A stretch of 64,000 bases of DNA. Origin: Sthenelais limicola (lineage: Eukaryota; Annelida; Polychaeta; Phyllodocida; Sigalionidae). The notes under the pieces were generated by a model that worked only from the letters and a program-made list of their open reading frames with translations, was not told the origin of the DNA and did no database searches. Location: NCBI GenBank assembly GCA_942159475.1, contig OW804095.1, positions 89,107,740-89,171,739 of the forward strand, in the 5' to 3' direction. A program made the position numbers and the translations under genes. Shown here piece after piece: positions 11,319 to 23,954 of the stretch (positions are counted from its first letter, which is position 1; each line of letters begins with the position of its first letter).

Positions 11319-13289
11319 ATATATATATATATATGTATATATGTGATATCTCCTGGCGTGTTTCCAATGCTTTGTGGGGAAGGCAGGGCTCCACCCGATC
11401 ACATGCTTATTGTGGCTAAAATGCGATTGATAGTTATTGTCATTCACTAATAATATTCGAAAGAACCTATATTGCACATCCTACCAAGACTCTCCTTAAA
11501 CATCATATACGGATTAAGAATGCACTACAGAATGCGACAGCAACGACGATATACAATAATCAATAATATTATGCCACCGTTGAACCCACGAAAACCTGAA
11601 AATCATTCAGGATATATAATATGAATCCATTCCTAAAACGAAGCGACGGGATATATATCAATTCATTAACAGAAAGAATCATTTGCACGTGTGTCCCCTT
11701 TTCTTCCATAAATGGCGCTATTTTACACTCATGTATTCACAAACGGGCTTGTCGGCTGTAGGTGTGAGAGGTGTGAAGACCCTGCGCGAATATACTAGTA
11801 CAAAAGAAAAGCTTGATGGGATTCGATTTGACTATAGATCTTTGTTCCTATCGTTTTGAAGATCATTTGAGTTATTTTAAATTAATGACCTCCTGCCTCA
11901 GTTCTTTCTTTTCTTGTAAATGGACTCTTATACTATTTAATATTGACATTACAAAAACGGAGATTCTCTCTGCGAACCTTCGTAAAACCAGCGCATATAA
12001 TAGCCCACTAATAATGTTGATGCGTCCACAAAAATGCTTTAAAACGCAGCAAATTCCAGCTGATAATTTAAGGGGCCTTTTCTATGCGAGGCCTTCGTGG
12101 TATTAGAATAGCTACTATAAGGCTCCTGGACCATGCCAAGCTCGGGAGCCATTAACAATAGTATCAGATGGTACCAATAAAGTACATCCTAGAAAGTGGC
12201 CACGTACGGCCTTTTTTAAATAGAAATTGTGCTTTCCTTACCACCAAAAAACAAAGCACATTATATCTATGAAATAATCTAAATAGAATATAAAATATGT
12301 GTAAATATATATATTAAGGCCTGTGTGAGAGCCCATGTATTGAATAATTCCTGATGAATTGCATTGATTATAGTTATGTATAATCAATCAACATTTCATG
12401 CAATATTAGGTATACTTGTATGACATTTTTCTGATGTCGCCTGCGTTGATTCATACCAGTTATAAGGGTACAACGATTCTGAATTTGGAATGGGTTATTC
12501 ACAGTACACCACAATGTACTACTGCTTTAGATTCCTAACTTTACGGATGCTTTCGTTGGTCTTCAGGGGTGCTGTGCTGATCTGCATGAGCCAATTGCCT
12601 CAGAGCTGAGCTTTGCCAGTCAAGAACACAGTCTTATACATACAGTACCCTGGCGGGGGTAAAGTTAAGGCTGATGCTCAAGGGGGCCTGGCGCACCGTA
12701 CATACCGCTCCTCTATAAATAGCCTTCGCAAAAAGCCTTCCCAACCCTGGATTGCATTATTTTAACCCTTCGTTTAAAGGAGCAGCCCTTTGAGGAATCA
12801 CTAATCAGGTTAAAAGATTGGAAGAAAATAAGAGATGTCAGCCCCGGCATATTAATCTCCAAATGTCTCAACATCCTCAGACCTATACATTTTATGCTTT
12901 CAACTTTCTATATTATGTCGCATTTGATTTATTGATCTTTTGCTTCGGAAATTCTCTCTAGGCATCTTCAGGATTACTGGGGCCGGTTGCGTGAGGTGAG
13001 GAAAGGAATGTTATTGTTGGTGTTGTGTCGCCTGTAGGAAGGAAAAAGGATTCATTCATACGTGACATTGCCAGCTGGTAGCAATATCCTATGAATACAC
13101 ACGATTTATTTTTTTAAATTGCTACTCCGACTAAAGCCATTAGATCCTGAGGTTATGGTCATGAGTTTTGTCTAAGGCTCCCGGAAACAAGCCTCGGCGA
13201 ATGCCTAGTATACGTGCAGCGTAGATCACTTTCCAACGCGAGAAACCTATATACTTGAAAAATTTACTTCAATGATTTCATCTTACTAC
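11319..13289. other. unassigned region
   Basis: Starts with a short (TA)n run. The largest frames (11295-11477 minus, 11813-12106 plus) have no recognisable domain. No repeat partner elsewhere in the window. Confidence 0.4.
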
Positions 13290-13680
13290 CACATTTAAAG
13301 CTGCAAACTCAAACTCAGTTAACATCGGCCCAAAACTAAAGACTCATTTTTGTTCCGTTTTTTACTTCCTATCTATAAACATTATTTGAATTTCGGGGGA
13401 TTTGTCCACTTGTTTTTGCTATGGGCTTTATGAATATTGACATTTATATTTCACAGGCCCGCGGACATGCTTTCCTGTGTGTGTGTGTGGGGGGGGGGGG
13501 GGCTTCACTTATTATCGCTCAGCGACGGCCTGTTTCTGTCATAATTTGTGTATGAACATATATAAGAGCAGCATAATTTTAATAAATTCAGTCCTATAAC
13601 TATCATAATATGAGTAAATTTGGTAAAATGCTCTTGTCTTTATAGCAGAGAACACGATTTGGTCCAGGCAGAGTAATGAA
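13290..13680. repeat. MITE-like repeat family 1, copy 3
   Basis: The left end CACATTTAAAGCTGCAAACTC resembles the family 1 terminus. The inverted block CTTATTATCGCTCAGCGACGG at 13507-13527 and the block TCAGTCCTATAACTATCATA near 13590 are shared with copies 1 and 4. A GT run ending in 14 Gs at about 13478-13502 interrupts it. The right end is unclear. Confidence 0.45.
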
Positions 13681-13859
13681 TAATTTGTTGATATTACAGG
13701 AAGTGAGTGGCAAGATCCGCCCTTGTCATTGTCAACATAAGGCCATTACAGAGCACCCATAAACTGATTATGACAATTATGATGGCCTTGTAACATTCAT
13801 GAGATGCACGATTAATCTTTTGCTCAGGAAAAGAGAGAATGTTGCGTGTGTACATACAT

Positions 13860-14240
13860 ACATGTATGTATACACGTCATAAGAGTCATAAGTCATATCA
13901 GTCATAAGTCGAAAGAAAGTGAATTTGGGATACCATCATATTAGAACAAATTATATTAAGTGGATTCCAATAATGGTACACATTTAGGAAATCTAAAACA
14001 TATTTCTATATCTTATATTTGATCCATTTTATGTTTGAACAACAAATTGCTAATTTCTGGGTGGACAATAATTCGAAATTGCAGGATATAATGTGATACA
14101 CTGACTTGACATTTGGTCGTATGACTGAACGCGGTAAACCGTCCAAAAACGAGAACATTCCTAGATGGAGATCCTGTCTTTGAAAAATATAAATTTTGGA
14201 ACTTATGACTCATTTTTCTGTAACAGATCATACGTAGGAA
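13860..14240. repeat. repeat family 3, inverted pair of blocks
   Basis: The minus-strand reading of 13870-13970 (GGAATCCACTTAAT, then ATGATGGTATCCCAAATTC, then TTTCGACTTATGACT) and the plus-strand block at 14200-14235 (TTATGACTCATTTTTCTGT, then AACAGATCAT) match dispersed blocks at 27826-27910, 31318-31410 and 49290-49350. The blocks occur here in opposite orientation about 250 bp apart, so this may be one element with inverted ends. No ORF is readable. Confidence 0.45.
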
Positions 14241-14366
14241 ACGAGGTAATATAATGTTTATTTGGCTTGGTGATGGTCCTTCTTTATTAATTAATTCTGG
14301 AGATGGGAAGAATCACTCAAGTCGTCATCTTAGAAGTTTTCTTTTTTATTCCAATATTTCGCCCTT

Positions 14367-14390
14367 GGGGCGGGGGGTGGGGTGGGGGGG
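14367..14390 (+). other. G-quadruplex-like G-rich run
   Basis: Four G-runs of 4, 6, 4 and 7 bases separated by single C or T bases lie on the plus strand. The spacing fits the G3+N1-7 pattern for intramolecular quadruplex formation. Function is not implied. Confidence 0.65.
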
Positions 14391-17300
14391 CTTCGTGTCA
14401 GGGGTAATACAAGAAGATTGCAGCTCCGATATATAGGAAGACTGCCGCATTATTAAATATTTATTTAATACACCATCAAAGAGAGAAAGTAATAATAAGA
14501 AAAAAGAAAACCAACTGCCGACTGTCTAGGCAGCTTTTGAATGAGGAGAAGGAAGTTCGGCGCATTGGTGGTCGCCAAGCGACCAAGACTTCCGGTAGAG
14601 TTCAAGGTCACAAACTGAATTATTGCCGCTTCAGTAACTCTATGCCAAAGACATATATAAGCCGTATATAATGCCTCTATGTATTTCTTTAGCATTTGCT
14701 GGACACTTGATATTAGCGGCGCTAATACTATATATGTACGCCACGTTGTAACATGTTTGGCCTCTTATCCCAGCGAACAGCTATTGTTATTGATCATGGT
14801 GGCCGGTAACTACCAACGTCAGTAATATAGGAGGTGCGCATAAGAAGGTGTCCCCCGGGGAATCCCTCTTATTCTGACCTAAGGAGGGACTTGGGATCGT
14901 TTCCGAGCTGTGGGGCAGAATGTTAAGCAGCAGTCTGTCTTTGAGAGACTGTGGGCTAGATATACTTACAATGATTATGCACCCACTACACCAGCACCCT
15001 CTTGCCTCTTCTGGTTTCCATGGCAAACAGTTTCAATGGTTACATATTATCTATTTTTTTTACTTCAATATTTAAATATATTATTCGAAAAACGCATATC
15101 CCTCGGTGATGTTTTCGTTTTGTGCGTTGTGCGTGTGTCGCCTAGATTAGTACATGGTCGAATGAAAAAAACCGGTACAAAACATTTTTTATTCCAAGAT
15201 ATGCTACTGTTAAAAATCTCTTATGCATAGAACCAATTTCATTATGCATATTGATAGATAACCTTCCCTTTCATATGTGGTGAAAATCTGGTTCAAATTG
15301 GTTTGACCGTTTTTTTTTCAGAGTTTTTCAAATTATTTACGAACCCTTTATTCTGACCTATGTAATTATTTAAAGAGATACAACCTTCCAAACCCCAAAA
15401 ATAGGGCTATTAACTTGTTGTGTTTTTTTTAATTCATATATATATTGTTAGCCGCCAGGGAATTATAGTGGACCCAGTGCCCGATCCGTGGGAGATCGGG
15501 CACTAGCACTCGGATCAGTAGGGGGTGAGGTTGGGGCTTCTTCAAAGGGATTCCTGTCCTGTTACTGGCCATGATGCGGGTGATATATGAGTTTCAGAGG
15601 TGAGGAGGGGAGGGAGATTAGAGTGGATGAGTGAGAGATTATCGGTCGATCAGCTTCCTTGTGATATTACCAAATCTTAATATTCTTGATGTCACCTATT
15701 CATGAATGGCAGAGAACAGAAGGATCCAGGGACACTGATGCTGCCATTTGAATCATCGCCAAGACTGCATAGCTGTCACCGATGATGCCGGGAGAGTAAG
15801 AGGTGGACTTGGTAGGCCCATAGGGGGAACCCGGCCCTCCAGGATGTTGAGGCGTCGAATTTCTCATCAGACTTAAAAGTAGAAGTAGGCTCCGGAGGTC
15901 GCTGAGAAGAGGACCTGTGACCAACACCCCTAGGTTCATAGGTAGACGGTGTCTCATGATATGTTCACCAATTAAGCAATCCATACTGGGAGTTGAATTT
16001 TATTGTTAGTTATAATAAATTGTGTGTGAGGACCAGCAGTTGGGTCTCAGTAAATACCCTTGTTCAAGTAGTTGTAGTTGTGCACTCCAGAAATATACAT
16101 CATCAAGTTAGGCGAACATAATGAGGAGAAGGGCAGGCGGTTTTGCCCCCCCCCCCCCCAAAAAAAAAAAAGAATTCTTTGTAACTTGATGTAATTAAAC
16201 TGTATTTTCAAAAGAATGAACTGTCACTTACTGTGTAATGTATAATTTTAGTGGGTGAATAATGGTTGTAATTCAAACATTTGTACAAATTTTTTATTCT
16301 GAATTTCCAATGCCAAAAGATATCTTCAAATTATAATGAAAATATACAACTTGTTTTAACCAATTAATGACTTGTATTATTGGTAGGGTTATAGGTACAT
16401 TTTAAAAAGGTAATGCAGCTTAAATTGCATCTAGAATGTATACAACTCATCACAAAGGTTTAAACCTAGTTGATTGTATTATGGTCCTCCCAAAAAGAAA
16501 TGTTTGCCTCTCCCCCCACACCCCACACTCCCCAATATGTTATAGGTTCTGTAAATAAACACAAGATGGAGGTACCTGTATTTTAACAATGTCTTTAAAA
16601 TAATAGCCGTTGTGAAGTTTCCTTAAAAGTAAGAAAACTCCTGTACATAGTCTATGCATAGTCTATGCATCTTTTGCATAATGGAATTAATTTTCATGGC
16701 TATCAATTTGTACAAGTTTAAAATATGAAAAACAGTTTGAACACACGTCCAGCACACTTGGTACAGACTCAGAGATCCGTGTTGTGTTGGAGGTGCGTTG
16801 GAGGTCTGTGGAAGCCTCAAAAACACCTCCGAAACCACTCAAAACACCAATCTGGGCACTGTCCTGAGACGATTGTCAGTGGTTCTCAGCTTATGCTACG
16901 CAGGTCTATAATATCCAGATATTTTAGAACCTCAGATTCTTCCTGTTCTAATCTCTGACAATCCAGCAAAGCAGCTTTGTAGTATTTTCAAGAGGTCTTC
17001 CCCCATGGTCTCATATATTCACGGCCACAGTCAGAGCAATTGCCCTTACATTCACTACCAATACCATTTTTTAAATGATTGTTGTGCTGATAAGAAGGTA
17101 TGCTGGATCTGATAGGTCAGTGTTGTAAAATATTGCAGTAATATTGCAGCAAATTGGACTAATCTAGTCTATTTTCCCTTCTGTAAATGTTCATCCATGC
17201 AGGCAGCAGGAAAAACATGATATTAAGAAATCGGGTTGTTTATTCAATACAAGTATTTAAATGTCCTCACATCAGGGGGCTTGCTAACATGTTTGAGATC

Positions 17301-18262
17301 TCTAGTCATTAGTTAAAAGTATGTGTAGGTGACACATCACCGATTATATTGGCGACAGAGGCCTAGCAACACAAACTAGGAACCACGCCCCCCTTGGTCC
17401 CCTTCATGACGCCCTCCCAATGTTTGCACATTACGTCACAATGCCCATGTCTTCCACGCCCACTTTTGCCTTCCACTCTCTAACGCACATGCACTTAATT
17501 GTCCGAGCTGCATGTACAATTTATTGCATCTATATTTATGTATTATGGTGAATAAAAACCTCCTATTCAGAGTTTTTCAAGGCCATTCCTCTCCCCATTT
17601 CTCATTACTTCTCATTACTTGATATTTCACGACATTGAAGAAGTATTCAATGCACAGGAAATGATTAATTGTCATAATCTAGTAAAGGTAAATCACATGA
17701 ATCAGCTGTATCCATCATTTTATAGAAGTCCCGTCATACTTTTTTAATGTCAGACTTATTTTTCAAATAACTGTGGCTTACTGATAAGTTATTGGTGAAA
17801 TACACACACATATAATATATATGTTTGAACTACATGTGTCAGGTCGCTTGGAAATGTACAATTGGCAGCTCTAGACATTAATACATTCTGCTGAATTAGG
17901 TTGAAAAATGATATGTGCTCGATATAATTATATATATATATATCCAAGGAGGTGGATATATTTTAGTGTACACCTCCCTGGCATATCAGAGTACATTTGG
18001 TATTGCATTGATTCAAATAGTCGGTTCGGTTATCTTGAACTGTATTTTGAACCTCATTTTTGTCTTAAATCTGGGTTATTTGAGAGCATTGGCGAAAGCG
18101 AATTCAGTCTAGAATCACAGAATCTATGATCAGATAACAATGCTATGTCAGTGACTAGATGGGCTAATACTGTGCTAATAGTAGCTTTCCTGGCCCTGGC
18201 GTAGGCGCCCTAAAAGATGAGATTCTAATGGCATTTTGCGGTTTGGAGCAAAATACTTTCCC
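14391..18262. other. unassigned region
   Basis: No gene recognised. Overlapping frames of 60-106 codons exist on both strands without domains. Visible structures are a hairpin at 15476-15504, a C-run followed by an A-run at about 16146-16172, and a short repeat of GTTGGAGGT near 16785-16810. 16173-16620 is AT-rich, like a UTR or intron, but no coding partner is seen. Confidence 0.4.
15476..15504. other. perfect 11-bp-arm hairpin
   Basis: AGTGCCCGATC and its exact reverse complement enclose a 7-base loop. It is GC-rich in an AT-rich setting. It resembles a terminator stem but sits in an animal genome, so it is more likely a repeat end or a structured remnant. Confidence 0.6.
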
Positions 18263-18396
18263 TCAGTTTGGTGGTACTCTCCCAAATCTGAGCCTAGACT
18301 GTATTCTATTTTGTGTCCTCACTGCAACCTCAGTTTGGAGGGACTCTCTCCACTCTGAGCCTAGCCTGTGTGCTATTCATTGTCCTCACTTCACCC
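18263..18396. repeat. two-copy tandem repeat of about 67 bp
   Basis: Two consecutive units begin CCTCAGTTTGG and share ACTCTC, TCTGAGCCTAG, CTGT, CTATT and TGTCCTCACT in the same order. Divergence is about 20 percent by eye. An ORF at 18228-18416 runs through it but has no recognised domain. Confidence 0.7.
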
Positions 18397-19743
18397 ACAT
18401 ATATGCTGCTGTATAGCTGTTCATGAGCTAACCTCCACGTTTTTATGTAGTTATATCCCAGCATGCAGGTCCTAATAGCGTCTCCCTACCTAGACCCATA
18501 CCTTGCAGTATGGTCCGCTGTGGTACACTGCTGCGTGTACAGTTCCAATCTATTGGCTCGCAAACAACCCAGTGAAATTAAATTACGACAGCTAGGAATA
18601 TACTGTATCAATACAGGAGCAGTTGCAGGCTTCCTGTAGAACAAATAATCCTTTTGTGATTGGTTCAATAAATAAATATATTTCTCTTCCTTTTTTTAAA
18701 CAGATTTTATTTCGAAACAAATTTCACAAATGTGATATCTTTCAATGTCCGAAAGTATTTCTGCTGCAGATACAAATTACAATAACAAGAGTATTAATCA
18801 TTGATACATTAGAGACGATCTGACACGGCAATTCCTTCTCCTCACCTTCTTTATCTCAGTATGTATTCTAGTGTCGCATTATTGTGTTAAATGTTCTCCC
18901 ATCATGGCATCAAGACATCGGAGATACATGTATGAGGATTGTGTCTGCTTCTTAATTTAGGTTTAATCAAGTTTACCCTGATGCTATCCACTCTAACAAC
19001 AGAACGCAAAAAATGAAGCATGAGGACAGTGTGTAGACTTTAGAATTAAAAACAATGTCACAAAACAAAACTTAATAAAATTGCTGCGTAAACACATCTA
19101 TAGGTGAGGTAACCAACTGTTATGATACATAATGTAAGAACAAATAATTCGTCATTATGTCAAGGGGGTCATCGAAAGACCTACCGTACAGGTGGAAATC
19201 AATGCCCTTTATCCTCCCAAACCCTCTAAACATTTCTATAATATGATTGGAAATGAAACATACTCTATATTGATATAACTTTACAAAAATCAATCCCAAC
19301 ATCCCCCTGGCAATGCCCTGCTCCCAGAGACACTCAAGACGATGCAAAGGTGATGTGTAGACGAGAAAAAAAGTTCTATGTCAGTCTATCGCGGTCTCAC
19401 ACTCTCTCCTTTCCCCACTTTGATAAACTGAGCAGACACAAGGGTGGATGCGAATGTCCAAATGTTTCTCCTAGTCCCTCACCCCTACCTTCTAGCACGT
19501 GCTCTGAATTAGATCCCAAAGATGCAGTCTTTGGACAGACTTCCTGTATCCAACTGAATATTGTGCACGAGGCAATTGAGAATTGAAGTTAGGCCTACCT
19601 TTTAGTTGACTGATAAGAATAAAATATTTCTTTGAACTGAATGCGAATTGAGTGTAAACAGCTAGATCCATTCATAATCTGTATTTTTGTGTTAGTTGCT
19701 TTGATGACATGACATGACGCCTAATTAATAATGTACTTCCGTA
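18397..19743. other. unassigned region
   Basis: No gene recognised. Minus-strand reading of 18690-18715 gives AATAAAATCTG then an A-rich tail, which might be a retroelement 3' end, but no further support exists. The frame at 19120-19347 (minus) has no recognisable domain. Confidence 0.35.
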
Positions 19744-20314
19744 TTAAAGCTACAATCTCAGTCATAACTAAAACAGAGTGTTGAAGTCAAATTGACCGGG
19801 AGAAATCGACCACTGTTGAGCGATAATAAGTGAGACCATCACAGGACAGGATTTCAGTACAGTCTTGGAAATATAAACGCCCTGTAGCAAAAATAAGCTT
19901 TGTTCATAATTATGACCTTTAGATTGGTTGGAAAATAGTGAAAAAAGTAGAAAGTCTTTAGTTCTTGAGCAATATTAACTGAATATGAGAATGCTGCTTT
20001 ACATTTAAGCGACCATCAATACAAAAAGTAAATATTTTATTCCATTCTTTTAAAACCCATCTAAAAATCATTTGAGAACAACTTTTGAGGATTTTGTCTG
20101 GTTGTTTCTGCTACAGGGCTTCTTTTGTATTTGGAGAACCTGCCTCAATCCTTTCCTATGATGATCAAACTTTTCTATCGGCCGATTTGACTTCAAATTC
20201 TTGTATTTACATATAACAGCAGCAGAATATTGATAACTTCAGTCCTATAAAACATAATAATAAGTAAATTTGGTAAGATTTTGGATATCATAATAGCTGA
20301 GAATGCAGCATTAA
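19744..20314. repeat. MITE-like repeat family 1, copy 4 (possibly two adjacent copies)
   Basis: It starts TTAAAGCTACAATCTCAG and ends GCTGAGAATGCAGCATTAA, giving inverted termini. GAGCGATAATAAGTGA (about 19816) and GGATTTCAGTACAG match copy 1. An internal end-like block, ATGAGAATGCTGCTTTA, at about 19985-20002 suggests two copies end to end. The second half shares TTGACTTCAAATTCTTG and CAGTCCTATAAAACATAATA with copies 2 and 3. Confidence 0.55.
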
Positions 20315-20569
20315 GGAAACAATAACACATGCTAGCAAATAGTCGTGCTATGCACAGGATTTGCTAGTGGGACAGCCAGGCCCACATCTTCATCTCCCCT
20401 TGTTCCCCACTCTCCTACTGTAAATGTCAGTCTGTAATGCTGGGGAGCGGGATGACCGACACTTCATGTATTACCTCTATATCGGATATAATAGGGAGTT
20501 GCGTAATCACTGTTAAAGGCTAATGTAGATTCTCATTGATCGTGTTGAGTCTATTTGATCTCGCTAGCT
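20315..20569. other. unassigned spacer
   Basis: No recognisable feature between the family 1 repeat and the LTR-like segment. Confidence 0.4.
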
Positions 20570-21141
20570 TGTGTAATAATAACTCGAGTAGAGTATAGGT
20601 CCACATTTGGAGAGCTGAATATAGCTTTTATTGGGTCCAATCTCGAAACATGTCAATCAGTCAATATCTCAGGTGCAAAGCTGGACCATAGTCAGATCGC
20701 GCAGTCTAAGTCAGTCTAGTCAGTAAACGTCCAGTCCACTCAGTCAAGTCAGAACAGTCTCTCTAGGTCTTCATACCGTAAGTGTATTTGAGCAGTAGGA
20801 TAGTTGTAGTGTAGTCGTTCAGGAGCAGTTGAGAGTGACTTTGACAGAATCTGGGGTCTTTATATATTATTAGAGTTTCATCATCTTAACTGGGTCTTGC
20901 AGCAATGTTCTAGAACATTCCAGCAAGCCCCTGGTACCATTGCATGAGAATTTCTTAGTATGGGAAATGGAAGGATGATTTGCATCATTCCGGAAGTTCA
21001 GAGATGAGCTCGTGAGTGACTTATCTCTGATGCAATGTACCTTACATCTATGGAGGGGCCAGTCTGGCACAATACCCTGACTCATGTCATCATGAGGGGG
21101 CAATGCCTCAGTACCGTGCCCTATTGCGATAACGGATAACA
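20570..21141 (-). mobile_element. LTR-like segment (possible solo LTR)
   Basis: Read on the minus strand it starts TGTTATCC and ends TTATTACACA, so it has TG...CA ends. Inside are a TATA-type box (about 20861-20870) and, some 225 bp downstream, AATAAA (about 20632-20638), the order expected of U3-R-U5. No polymerase or gag coding lies next to it. The expected 4-6 bp target duplication is not seen at these borders, so either the borders are off or this is not an LTR. Confidence 0.35.
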
Positions 21142-21399
21142 TATGTACTGACTATGGCCAAATACAATTAATACAATCAAATACTTTATTTATGCACCTT
21201 AATCACTTTAAACAATAAGACAATAAATTAACTCATTAATTCAAAACACATGAAAACCTTTAGACATTAACACTACTATCTTCCTTTTTCAACTTCTCTC
21301 TGTATCCATATTAACATTCCTAAGTCAAATGGGACCCTTTTAGGATGCTTCTTTGGGTCACTATTGTGCAGTAGATACAGATTGAGAAGCCATTGAGAG

Positions 21400-22190
21400 G
21401 CCATGGGGTCGTTGCATAACAAATGTATATCTACGATGTCGTAGACATTTTTTTCTACGACTACAAGGTCTGTTTGTGACTCGTAAAAATAAACAACAGT
21501 TGCATTGCATAATAGTGAATCAAGAATTGGAAGATTCCTTGTGGCTTCAAAAAGGACATTAAATGACAATTTAAAGGTAGAGAAGTACTAAAATGCCGAA
21601 ATGGTACATGGGAGAACATCATCAATAATTGTAATTCATTAAAATTTAAAAAATCTGGCTTTTACTACTATCATCTAAAAATATGCTAGAAAATTACAAA
21701 ACATATTTTGAAGTACAAAAATTAAATAAATGAGCAATGTATCAAATTCATAAAATATCATCTAACATTGAATAGTGGTATATTTGGAAAGATGAATTTG
21801 AACTTTTGTCACTAGTAAGATATTTCAAGAAGGGTAAATTTGGTATCAGTGCATCACAGAGCATGTTTGTTATGCAAGGCAGAATATTAACCCAGTGAAT
21901 ATGGCATCGTTTATTTTTTCACCAAAGTGATGTGTGATAATATTTTAACCATAAGTATTCAGGTTTGAATTTTGGTCTCATTACGGCCATTTTTAGAATA
22001 AGAAATATTCAAAAATATTTATCATGTCAGTATTGACGCAGTGTAGAAAATTGATCGTGGATGCCAAGAGATGTACGATGTCATAGAAGATGTTGTAGAA
22101 AGTTATGCAATACCAGTCATCGCAGATGGCTGTCTACGACATCGTAGAATCAATCCACGAGCTCGCAGGTTGTTATGCAATGGGGCCATG
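21400..22190. mobile_element. TIR DNA element with subterminal inverted repeat
   Basis: The left end contains GGGGTCGTTGCATAACAA; the right end, inverted, contains GGCCCCATTGCATAACAA. Just inside each end lies the exact 18-bp inverted pair TCTACGATGTCGTAGACA (21430-21447) and its complement (22131-22148), itself nearly palindromic. Further GCATAA and TAGAA-type repeats lie near both ends. The 97- and 80-codon frames overlapping it run through the terminal repeats and are not credible genes. It is a nonautonomous element of about 790 bp; superfamily not assigned. Confidence 0.7.
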
Positions 22191-23176
22191 TGAGATACAG
22201 AGTGCTCAAGACGGTGGTGCAAAGGTGCAAAGAAACAGAGGGATTATATTAGGCAGAAATAGTGGGAATGGAACTGTGCAAAAATTGGTGAAAAACGTTA
22301 CAATAGTAAAACAGACTTGTCATGAAAAGTTAGAAATTAAATTCTGAAGACACAACTATAAACAGTAAACTACTACTGAATGGGTTAAAACATGCACACA
22401 GTTCCACACTGAGATTTACTGAAATTGTGTAACATGCAGAGATCGAGGAAGAGGAGGAGATGGAGGAGTATTCAATCTATCCAATATTTTGTTTAAAAGA
22501 AATTTTAATAAAATTCCTCAAGGCCTTTTCCCCGAAATTCGCCACTGTCCTAATTGAATGCCTTAAGGTATTCGTCCGGAATTCAGCAGCCCCTGCCCTG
22601 AATAGGTTAAAATAGAGGAGTATGAAACAAAAAGATGGGAAGAGAGATGGAGACAGAGACATGGGAAGAGGGTACTACTAGAGTCCAGATTCTGTGTGGA
22701 TGGAGGGAGTAGGAGGAGGTTAGATGGCATCCAGTATGGGGAAATCTGTGTCCATAATCTGATACTTTCAGTAAATGTGACTGGGGAAAGAAAGGCCATC
22801 TTACCTCTCTCCCCTCTCACATTATTCCTTGTTGATCGCCCTTCTAGAGTGGTACTCAAGGTCCTTCATAGCCATTACTTATATAGGAAGCGACCAGTAC
22901 CCTCACCATTCCTTCACTTAATGCTATCATTCCCCTCAGTCCATGTCCATGCCGTGCATATACTTAGGACATGACCATAACCCAATAAAAGCACTTAGGG
23001 GGCTATCCTTCTTGCTATGTCATAAATGATTCGATTATGGCCTTGAAATCAAATTGTAAGAGCACCTAATCTCATTGACAATGTCAGTATAGAGTTCACG
23101 TGAGTACATATTATTAGCTTCATTAGTTGTCTCAGTAATCAACAGGGATAATCCTGTAATCTCCGTTCCAAAATAT
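22191..23176. other. unassigned region
   Basis: Overlapping 60-98 codon frames on both strands at 22477-22974 contradict one another and show no domain. A short AATAAA-bearing segment lies near 22500. Confidence 0.35.
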
Positions 23177-23475
23177 GTTGTAACTTTTGGTTAGTTGAAT
23201 TAATAGCGATAAATAACTCATTAATTACTGATTAACTCGGATGTTAAGTGAAAACTCTGGCGCAGTAAGGCATGGCGAATGATGAGTAAGAATGAACTGG
23301 AAGTAGCTGGTATTTATTCCAAGATGATCATGTAAAAGATAAGGTATAACAAGGTGGTAATCTTAACAGAGACTGTCTGTGCACGCATGCTGAGCGCAAC
23401 CCACACTGACTCAAACTCACTGCAAAGAGAGTCACTCCTTATATAGGATTGGGCTCCTGATCAATCATGCGACTA
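23177..23475 (-). mobile_element. LTR-like segment
   Basis: On the minus strand a TATATAAGG box (about 23438-23447) is followed about 130 bp downstream by AATAAATACC (about 23309-23318), and the segment can end in GTTACAACA. These are LTR promoter and poly(A) elements in the right order, but no internal coding or matching second LTR is present and the 5' border is hidden by the foldback at 23476. Weak call. Confidence 0.25.
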
Positions 23476-23612
23476 ATATATCTAATAGCCTGATAGAGGT
23501 TTCAAATCGGTCAAGATGGAGGGTCAAATCGCATGACACCCCAAAGGGGTGGAGTGCGATTTGACCCGACATCAAGACCGATTTGAAACCGAATAGAGGG
23601 CTATTAGATATT
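23476..23612. repeat. foldback hairpin of about 137 bp
   Basis: The left arm runs ATATCTAATAGCC, GAGGTTTCAAATCGGT, AGGGTCAAATCGCA, CACCCC. After a 3-base centre the right arm returns GGGGTG, TGCGATTTGACCC, ACCGATTTGAAACC, GGCTATTAGATAT. Small asymmetries separate the paired blocks. It can form a single long stem, like foldback MITEs or a miRNA-like precursor, but only one copy is seen in the window. Confidence 0.75.
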
Positions 23613-23896
23613 TATTTCATACTAAATCAACAAGAAAAGGCGATTTTAATGACATTTTACCTTGGTTTCCATCAATCTTGTAGACATACCGAAAGTAGTA
23701 CGGTCCGAATCACATACGTATGTGATATGAGATTGCTAATGGCACCCCCGAATCACCCACTCGAAATCATGTACATATGTAATAAAGATGCAAAGCGAAC
23801 AAAGGCATGACAGCTTATCCAAAATGAGACAAATACATGACAGTCCATCTCTAATGATATGCAAACCTGTAGGAGATAAGCCTTTTCAGGCATATA
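23613..23896. other. unassigned spacer
   Basis: No recognised feature apart from a palindromic ATACGTAT-type site near 23714-23722. Confidence 0.4.
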
Positions 23897-23901
23897 ACCT
23901 T

Positions 23902-23950
<49 letters not shown>
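23897..23950. repeat. (TA)n microsatellite
   Basis: Nearly pure TA repeat ending exactly at the left terminal inverted repeat of the element at 23951. A shorter TA run flanks the right end at 26078-26092. Confidence 0.9.

Positions 23951-23954
<4 letters not shown>

Noticed and set aside
15476..15504. Rho-independent terminator
   Set aside because: The stem is good, but there is no U-tract or adjacent bacterial-type gene, and the window is clearly eukaryotic.
21276..21569. 97-codon minus-strand ORF with a downstream AATAAA
   Set aside because: It runs through the terminal and subterminal repeats of the TIR element at 21400-22190, so it is unlikely to be a gene.
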